From CAVOBC01 sp963693635 (GTDB lineage: Bacteria > Pseudomonadota > Gammaproteobacteria > Pseudomonadales > Azotimanducaceae), in assembly GCA_963693635.1 (NCBI GenBank), contig CAVOBC010000123.1, forward strand, positions 1 through 12,120: a DNA stretch of 12,120 nt, in the 5' to 3' direction. How positions within the stretch are numbered: position 1 is the first letter of the stretch; each line of letters starts with the position of its first letter. Under the pieces are notes generated by a model. The model worked only from the letters and a program-made list of their open reading frames with translations, did not search any database and had not been told where the DNA came from. The position numbers and the translations under genes were made by a program. Shown one piece after another: positions 6,745 to 12,120 of the stretch.

Positions 6745-9700
6745 TAGTTCGATCGATCCGATGGCGTCCGGCGGTAACCACAACACGGTTGCGCCTGACG
6801 ACGAAGTGCGAGGCCTGATTGGCTGGTTTGCAACGAACCATGTGGCCGCGAACCTGCTGATGTTCTTCATCATCGCGCTCGGCATTTACGGTGTCTTCAT
6901 TCTGAAGAAGGAGACCTTTCCGGGGATTACCCGGGACGCGATCACGGTTAGCGTTCCTTACCTCGGTGCGGCTCCGCAGGAAGTTGAAGAAGGGGTCCTT
7001 CTGAAGGTCGAAGAGGCGATCGAAGGCATCGAGGGCCTTGGCGAGATCCAGTCGGTTGCAACAGAAGGTATGGGACGGGTGACGGTAGAGGTCCTCGAGG
7101 GCTTCGAGATGGGTGACGTGATGGACGAGGTGAAACTCGCCGTTGACAGCATCCAGTCCTTTCCGGGCGAGACCGAGCGACCGACCATCAGCAAGTTCAC
7201 GTTCAGCCGTGGCGCGATCAATCTGCAGGTGTACGGCAACCTCGAAGAGTCGGCCATGAAGGAGCTGACCGACCGGATCGCCGATGAGGTGATGGCGTTG
7301 CCGGAGGTGACCTCCGCCCAGGTGATGGGCACACGGCCGTTTGAGGTGTCGGTTGAGATCGATGAGGTGACGTTGCGTGAATATGGCCTGACGTTGAGTC
7401 AGGTGTCGCAGGCGATTCGCGCGTGGTCAGTCGACATCCCAGGGGGCTCCATCCGCTCGGACTCCGGTGATATCCGATTGCGGGCGAAGGGGCAGGCCTA
7501 CACGGGCGAAGAGTTCGAGAATATCATCCTGATGACGCGGCCTGACGGCACGCGTTTGCGTCTGGGTGATGTGGCGACCGTGCGGGATGCTTTTGCCGAG
7601 GTCGAGAGTTATTCGTTCTTCGACGGCCAGCGTAGCTTTGGCATCAATGTGATGGCTACCGAAGATGAGAGCGAGATTGAGATCAGTGATGCGGTGAGGC
7701 GTTATGTCGACGCGCGATCAGCGACGCTGCCGGATGGTGTCAAGCTGGAGCACTGGGCAGATGGCACCTTCTATCTGAAGGGCCGCATGGAGATGATGCT
7801 CGAGAACATGGCCATTGGCGCCGTGCTCGTGTTCTTCGTCCTGGGCATCTTTTTACATCTGAAGATCGCAGCGTGGGTACTGATTGGCCTGCCGGTTGCC
7901 TTTCTGGGCGCGTTCATGCTGATGCCGGTCGTGGGCGTAAGCATCAACGTGATGAGCCTCTTTGCGTTCATTTTGGTGCTTGGGATCGTGGTCGATGACG
8001 CGATCATCATTGCAGAGAGTGCGTTCACCGAGACCGAGAAATACGGCTATACGGTTGCCAACGTTGTGCGTGGGGCGCAACGGGTCGCCGTGCCGGCGAC
8101 GTTCGGCGTGCTAACAACGATCATGGCGTTCATGCCGCTGCTCATGGTGGGTGGCATGATGCAGTCGATCAATCAATCACTCGGTTGGGTGGTTGTCCTT
8201 TGTCTGGCTTTCTCGCTGGTTGAGAGCAAGCTGATACTGCCGGCTCACCTCGCGGCGCTCAAGTCATCCCACGGCGAGAAAAAAGGCGTTGCGGACAAGG
8301 TCGATAGCTTGCTCAAGCGATTCGTGGGGAATGTCTACACGCCGTTTCTGCGCAGGGCTATCGAATTTCGCTATGCGACAGCGTCGTTCTTTTTGGGGCT
8401 GCTGATTGTCACGAGCGGACTGGTGGCGGGCGGCGTCGTGCCTTTTGTGTTCTTTCCGGAGATCGACAGCGACTTTGTGATGGCCAATATTGAACTCCAG
8501 GAAGGTGCGCCTGAGTCGCTGATCCAGGAGATCGTCGCGCAACTCGATGAGGGCTTACGCGAGATCAATGAGGAGATCAAGCAGGAGACAGGAACGGACC
8601 GGGACGTCATTGATCACATGTATGCGTCGATCAGCAACGGTAAGACGGGACGGTTCCAGGTAGAGCTGGACAAGAATGAAGGCCGGGCGGCGACGCCGAA
8701 GGAGATTGAGACGCGCTGGCGGAACCGGATTGGCGAGATTGCCGGCACCAAGGAGATGAAGTTCTCTTCGGGCATGCATATGGGGGGCGGCCCGCCGATC
8801 GCATTCAAGATGCAGGGCCGTAACTTCGAGGAACTTGAACCTGCGTCTGCCGAGCTGGTGGCGTACCTTCGAAGCTTCGACGGTGTCTTCGAAGTTGAGA
8901 GCACGGCTGAGGCGGGCCCGGAGGAGGTACAGCTCAAGATCAAGCCAGAGGCGGAAGCGCTTGGCATCACCTTGACCGACCTCGCCAGTCAGGTCAGGCA
9001 GGCGTTCTACGGGGCTGAGGCGCAGCGCATCCAGCGCGGCGATCAGGAAGTGCGGGTGATGGTTCGCTATCCGCGCGACCAGCGCAAGTCGCTCGGCAAT
9101 CTCGAGAGTATGTGGATTCGGTTGCCGGATGGACGGGAGTTGCCGTTCCATGCGGTCGCTGAATACGATCTGGAGATAGGTTACAACTCGATCCAGCGCG
9201 TAGACGGCCGGCGGACGGTGTCTGTGACTGCGAACGTGAACAACGCCGTGACGCAGCCTATGGTGGTGATGGGTGCCATCACCCGTGACTTTTTCCCACA
9301 ACTGGCGCAGAAGTACCCCGGCGTTTCGAAAGATCTCACCGGTAGCTCTCGGGAAGAGCGCATGTCGCTCGGGGAAATGGGGTATGCGTTCCTTGCGGCA
9401 CTGGGCGGTATCTATGCGCTGATGGCCGTGCCGCTGCGCTCCTACATCCAGCCGCTCGTCATCATGAGTGTCATCCCGTTTGGAATTGTGGGCGCCGTTG
9501 TCGGGCACATGGTCGTCGGCATTGCGCTCAACTCCATCTCCATGATCGGCATCATTGCGCTGTCTGGCGTGGTGGTGAACGACAGCCTCATCATGGTGGA
9601 TTTCGTCAACAAACGCGTCGCCGCTGGCATGGGTGTGATGGAGGCGGCGATCGAGTCGGGCGGTGCGCGCTTCCGGGCGATCATGCTGACGTCGCTCACG

Positions 9701-9907
9701 ACATTTTTCGGGTTGATACCCATCGTGATGGAATCGTCGATGCAGGCCCAGATCGTGATACCGATGGCGGTCTCGCTTGCCTTCGGGATCGTGTTCGCGA
9801 CCGTGATCACCCTCGTTCTGATTCCCTGCCTGTACAACATCATCCAGGACTGGACGCCACAGCGCTGGTCACGCGAGGTGCCGGTGCTGGCGGAGACGAC
9901 GGGCTAG
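6737..9907 (+). CDS. RND family efflux permease (AcrB/MexB-like inner-membrane pump)
   Basis: This 1056-residue proton-driven RND pump has the full architecture: a cytoplasmic N-terminal segment of about 36 residues, TM1 (about 37-56), a large periplasmic porter/docking loop, TM2-6 (about 350-510), TM7, a second periplasmic loop, then TM8-12 (about 880-1035). The proton-relay Asp pair is present in TM4 as VVDDAIIIAE (D420, D421). In TM10 the region matching AcrB K940/N941 reads GVVVNDSLIMVDF: the Asn is kept (N948) but the Lys is Val. A Lys-less TM10 is seen in many non-AcrB HAE-type RND proteins, so this is probably subfamily variation. The N-terminus is longer than in AcrB. ATG at 6737 lies inside the adaptor's last codons (8-nt overlap). 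No TolC-type gene follows; the outer channel must be elsewhere. Substrate cannot be read from sequence. Confidence 0.95.
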   Translation: MADSSIDPMASGGNHNTVAPDDEVRGLIGWFATNHVAANLLMFFIIALGIYGVFILKKETFPGITRDAITVSVPYLGAAPQEVEEGVLLKVEEAIEGIEGLGEIQSVATEGMGRVTVEVLEGFEMGDVMDEVKLAVDSIQSFPGETERPTISKFTFSRGAINLQVYGNLEESAMKELTDRIADEVMALPEVTSAQVMGTRPFEVSVEIDEVTLREYGLTLSQVSQAIRAWSVDIPGGSIRSDSGDIRLRAKGQAYTGEEFENIILMTRPDGTRLRLGDVATVRDAFAEVESYSFFDGQRSFGINVMATEDESEIEISDAVRRYVDARSATLPDGVKLEHWADGTFYLKGRMEMMLENMAIGAVLVFFVLGIFLHLKIAAWVLIGLPVAFLGAFMLMPVVGVSINVMSLFAFILVLGIVVDDAIIIAESAFTETEKYGYTVANVVRGAQRVAVPATFGVLTTIMAFMPLLMVGGMMQSINQSLGWVVVLCLAFSLVESKLILPAHLAALKSSHGEKKGVADKVDSLLKRFVGNVYTPFLRRAIEFRYATASFFLGLLIVTSGLVAGGVVPFVFFPEIDSDFVMANIELQEGAPESLIQEIVAQLDEGLREINEEIKQETGTDRDVIDHMYASISNGKTGRFQVELDKNEGRAATPKEIETRWRNRIGEIAGTKEMKFSSGMHMGGGPPIAFKMQGRNFEELEPASAELVAYLRSFDGVFEVESTAEAGPEEVQLKIKPEAEALGITLTDLASQVRQAFYGAEAQRIQRGDQEVRVMVRYPRDQRKSLGNLESMWIRLPDGRELPFHAVAEYDLEIGYNSIQRVDGRRTVSVTANVNNAVTQPMVVMGAITRDFFPQLAQKYPGVSKDLTGSSREERMSLGEMGYAFLAALGGIYALMAVPLRSYIQPLVIMSVIPFGIVGAVVGHMVVGIALNSISMIGIIALSGVVVNDSLIMVDFVNKRVAAGMGVMEAAIESGGARFRAIMLTSLTTFFGLIPIVMESSMQAQIVIPMAVSLAFGIVFATVITLVLIPCLYNIIQDWTPQRWSREVPVLAETTG

Positions 9908-9908
9908 T

Positions 9909-9941
9909 CTCCCAAGAATTGTCAGGATGACAATTTCGGGA
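9909..9941. repeat. Hairpin repeat copy 1, just after the RND permease stop
   Basis: The core arms AATTGTCA (9917-9924) and TGACAATT (9928-9935) are perfect and enclose a 3-base GGA loop. The outer arms CTCCC and GGGA extend the stem with a small internal mismatch. It starts 1 nt after the permease stop and sits between two convergent genes, as a terminator would, but no T-run follows on either strand. A second copy in the same orientation lies at 11938-11971, so it is a dispersed repeat rather than a gene-specific terminator. Confidence 0.75.
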
Positions 9942-10015
9942 CAGGAAATAGTTTGGCTTAGCCATAGCTAAATTCAGGATCGCGTGAGAGGCGGCCTCAT
10001 TTGACCCGTGTCTGG

Positions 10016-11438
10016 TTAGGCCAGGCGGGTGGCAAAAGCGGTGTTGAATTCCTTCCTGGGCACTCGTGAGCTGTTCTGGTCCCGCACACGCCATGCTTGC
10101 ACAGTCAGTTTGACGCCACCAGGGTCCTGCTGCAGGCCAATCGTCATGAAGTGCTCGTGTGCGCGGCGCTTTGGATAGGCGTCAAACCACTTGCTGACGG
10201 TGCTCACTTTGCGTCGATACCTGACCGGTTGGGGATCGATCCCGGGCACATGAACGCCGCGTGGTGGGAAGTGCTTGGGTGTCCTCTTCGGGGTCGCAGT
10301 CGCAACGCCGTTCAAGAATGTGAGATTGGACAAAGGCGATGAGACCACCTCGATGAGACGGCCACCGTTGGTGCCAAGTTTCACCTCGGCGACACGACCA
10401 AAGTGGGCGTCGCCACTCAGGTACACGATGTCGTACGGGGTCGCGGCAAGCGCCTGGATGAGAGTCGCATACTGCGCCTCGTAACTACGCAGGTTTTTCT
10501 CGTCCTTGTTCTCATCAACGATTAGTGGTTGTGAGGCCAGCAGAACACCTGGGCAGGTGAGCGTCGTTGCCCAGTTCAGCACCTGTTGCATGTGCACGTC
10601 CGCCAGAAAGTAGTCACTTTCATGCCGGTGGCTGCGCAGGTCCGCCAGGCAAAATCTGATGTCGTTGCCAATCTTGAAGGTTTCAACCGGCAAAGCTCGC
10701 TGGATGTTGTCGCCACCGTCGCGGGCCGCGTTCGTCCAGGCTTTGCGCACCTTGTTGAGCCGGAGCGCTTGCAGCGTGGGGATGTTGGTCTTGTAGTTGG
10801 GGTAGTCGTTCCAGTACTCATGGTCGTCCGGGACCATCTAGGTGGCACCGCGGCTGAGGATGCTGCCGAGCGCCTGCCAATGCTCGGCATAGTCATCGGC
10901 GATGCGTTCGCGAATCTCGCTTGGCCTGAGCGAGGGGGAGTCAAAGCCGATGTTGAGATAGACCTGGTCGCCGGACAAGAACGTGATATCCGGGGTGTGC
11001 CGCGCCCCTTGCCATAAAGTGCCTTATACGATTCCGCCGCGCGGTCGCCATCTTTGTGGCGGTAATAACAATTGCCAAGTGCGATGGTGAACGGATCCTG
11101 GGTGCTACTCGGCAGTCGGGTTGGCAGCGTCGTGAATTCACCGCTTCGAAGTCGCTGAAATCCATCGTCCGTTTGTCGCTCGAAATGCGCGGTGTAGCGC
11201 GCTCCCGCCGTGAGGCCCGTAAAGGTGGCGACCTGATAGAACCTGCGAGCGTAATCCCTGAAAGGGCGCTTCCATTCGGTGATTTCGAAGGTCGCCTGGA
11301 CCGCGCCGGCATTCTTGAGCACCACTGGCGCCAGGGCGGGCATTGCCAGTTGCCCAAAAAGACCCCCGACCAGATCTCGGCCGTTGTTTGCGAAACGCGA
11401 TGGATCGCCAGAGACCACTTTGCTGTTGAGGTTGACAT
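10016..11438 (-). pseudogene. PhoD-like alkaline phosphatase/metallophosphatase, broken by two frameshifts and an amber stop
   Basis: Three frames on this strand together spell one PhoD-family protein of about 470 residues. The first starts at ATG 11438 (AAGGAG 7 nt upstream; IHRVSQTTAEIWSGVF) and loses frame near 11353-11360. The second carries RFYQVATFTGL, a fibronectin/Ig-like N-terminal domain and ALGNCYYRHKDGD, and loses frame near 11005-11008. The third continues HTPDITFLSGDQVYLNIGFDS, hits TAG at 10840-10838, then runs VPDDHEYWNDYP, YLSGDAHFGRVAEV and on to the stop at 10016. The metal-binding motifs GDQ, DDHE and GDAH are therefore intact but spread over separate frames. Both shifts correspond to one missing base next to short homopolymers. 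The TAG may replace TGG, since Trp is usual before MVPDDHE-type motifs (inference). PhoD enzymes are secreted Ca/Fe phosphodiesterase-phosphomonoesterases; no clear Tat signal is visible. Sequencing error is the alternative to decay. Confidence 0.85.
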
Positions 11439-11861
11439 GCTCGCTCTCCTTATTTTGCTCATTGCGTCATTCCGGCGTCGAGTTACGTTATCCAGGACGT
11501 CCTGCCGGGGTCTGTTTTGTTGTTTGGCTGCATAGTCACAGTCAGCACCAACGTGTGACCGGCCAGGCCACCGCAATTGCTGGGGCCGCGACTATTCAGT
11601 GGTGCCACCTCAAGATTTCTCTCACCAGCGGAGACCTGTTCGCCACGTGATTGCCATTTCGATTCTTGGGAACATCATGGTTCGCAGTACGGATCGTAGT
11701 GTGGTTCGCGGGGTGGTAGTGGGCTGGATGGTGGCGCGTTGTGGTCTGCTCGCGCTTCAGCGAGTCGTGAATCGCATGCGGTCGGCGTAGAGTGTCATTG
11801 CAAACGGTTGCTTGTCTGCGCGCTCCCTGGACGAGTGCATTGCCGACACGGGAACTGGCGA

Positions 11862-11888
11862 GCGGTGCAGGGATGCACCGCCATTTTT
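11862..11888 (+). terminator. Rho-independent terminator
   Basis: A perfect 8-bp GC-rich stem, GCGGTGCA (11862-11869) pairing with TGCACCGC (11874-11881), has a GGGA tetraloop and is followed after CA by TTTTT (11884-11888). The T-run makes it functional for rightward transcripts only. No clear gene lies upstream on that strand between the phosphatase start and this point, so it ends either a small RNA, the 37-codon frame at 11679, or a decayed gene. Confidence 0.75.
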
Positions 11889-11937
11889 CGCAAGCTTCTT
11901 GATCTGTAGGAGAATGCGAGTTTTGCTTGCAAACCGA

Positions 11938-11971
11938 CTCCCAAGGACTGTCAGGATGACAATTTTGGGAG
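11938..11971. repeat. Hairpin repeat copy 2, immediately before the TIR frame
   Basis: The outer arms CTCCCAA (11938-11944) and TTGGGAG (11965-11971) and the inner arms GTCA/TGAC around a GGA loop (11951-11960) match the copy at 9909-9941 in sequence and orientation, including the shared 15-base core TGTCAGGATGACAAT. Here the outer stem is better paired than in copy 1 while the inner AATT arm is degraded on the left. The two copies lie about 2.03 kb apart and bracket the phosphatase pseudogene. Confidence 0.75.
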
Positions 11972-11975
11972 AAGA

Positions 11976-12120
11976 ATCAGCTATTCCCACGATGACGATG
12001 ACGATGACGAAGCCGACGCCTTTCCAATCGTCCGCTGGCTGCAGGACCAGGAAGTGCGTGTGTGGTGGGACGAGGGCATCAGTGGCGGTGCGCACTGGCG
12101 AGACGCGATAGCGCCGCGCA
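11976..12120 (+). pseudogene. TIR-domain protein, N-terminal start lost or frameshifted (runs off right edge)
   Basis: The frame beginning ATC AGC TAT TCC CAC at 11976 reads ISYSHDD, then FPIVRWLQDQEVRVWWDEG and ISGGAHWRDAIAPR to the right edge, in total 48 residues. This is the N-terminal half of a bacterial TIR domain: strand A (ISYS), helix A, strand B (VRVWWDE) and the BB-loop with the G..W...I pattern. Bacterial TIR proteins are NAD-cleaving or signalling effectors, often in antiphage defence; the catalytic Glu region lies beyond the window. The frame is open back only to TAG at 11907 and contains no ATG, GTG or TTG before the domain. Restoring one T in the TTTT run (11963-11966) would join it to ATG 11956 as M-T-I-F-G-R-R-ISYSH. 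A (GATGAC)x3 hexamer repeat (11991-12008) encodes six Asp after the His. It may be a decayed gene, a sequencing deletion or a non-canonical start. Confidence 0.65.

Larger units (their letters stand above)
11439..11975. other. Largely gene-free region upstream of the broken phosphatase
   Basis: About 540 bases with no convincing coding sequence. A 37-codon plus-strand frame (ATG 11679 to stop 11790, Val/Arg-rich, MVRSTDRSVVRGVVVGW...) cannot be assigned and lacks a clear ribosome-binding site. The stretch holds a strong terminator (11862-11888) and hairpin repeat copy 2 (11938-11971). No Pho-box-like repeat was found upstream of the phosphatase start. Confidence 0.6.

Noticed and set aside
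8555..9508. 317-codon minus-strand frame inside the RND permease gene
   Set aside because: It is His/Arg-rich antisense to a gene with unmistakable RND motifs.
9909..9941. Rho-independent terminator for the RND operon
   Set aside because: The hairpin is well placed but has no T-run on either strand and recurs elsewhere, so it is listed as a repeat.
11679..11790. 37-codon plus-strand frame as a small protein gene
   Set aside because: There is no clear ribosome-binding site or family resemblance; the Val/Arg composition fits random GC-rich sequence. It is only mentioned with the terminator downstream.
11812..12111. 99-codon plus-strand frame from ATG 11812
   Set aside because: It crosses the terminator and hairpin repeat, and its translation (Thr-Met repeats, Cys-rich tail) is the wrong frame of the TIR domain.

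Overview
The window looks like a piece of a GC-rich (roughly 60% by eye) proteobacterial chromosome, most likely gammaproteobacterial. The support is a tripartite-efflux-type RND pair, E. coli-like hydroxypyruvate isomerase sequence, Shine-Dalgarno-led GTG/TTG starts and Pho-box-like operator spacing. No rRNA, tRNA, CRISPR, transposase or integrase was seen.

Layout. (1) Positions 1-4930 form a minus-strand gene train. In transcription order it is: a histidine phosphatase (4930-4292, TTG start), a VOC/glyoxalase-fold protein (4191-3766), a hydroxypyruvate isomerase (3709-2918), two family III (CaiB/BaiF) CoA-transferase polypeptides overlapping by 8 nt (2859-1816 and 1823-552), and the N-terminal 165 residues of a zinc-free quinone oxidoreductase cut by the left edge. 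The last five are closely spaced and read as one small-molecule catabolic operon. The two CoA-transferase polypeptides probably act as one enzyme: the first has Glu where the second has the catalytic Asp, and a C6 run sits at their junction. (2) Positions 4931-5571 form a gene-free divergent intergenic region with two arrays of 11-bp-phased repeats. One is a four-fold GTCA array resembling a PhoB (OmpR-family) binding site. (3) Positions 5572-9907 hold a plus-strand two-gene RND efflux operon (membrane fusion protein and inner-membrane permease, 8-nt overlap). No outer-membrane channel gene is in view. (4) Positions 10016-11438 hold a minus-strand PhoD-type phosphatase broken by two frameshifts and an amber codon. 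(5) Positions 11439-12120 hold mostly non-coding DNA, a clear rho-independent terminator without an obvious gene, and, at the right edge, the start of a TIR-domain protein whose frame has no usable start codon.

A near-palindromic hairpin repeat occurs twice in the same orientation. One copy begins 1 nt after the RND permease stop; the other immediately precedes the TIR frame, so the two copies bracket the decayed phosphatase. The most interesting points are this repeat pair with the cryptic TIR gene, the split CoA transferase, and the Pho-box-like array. The chief caveat is that several lesions lie at short homopolymers, so sequencing error must be excluded before calling decay or recoding.
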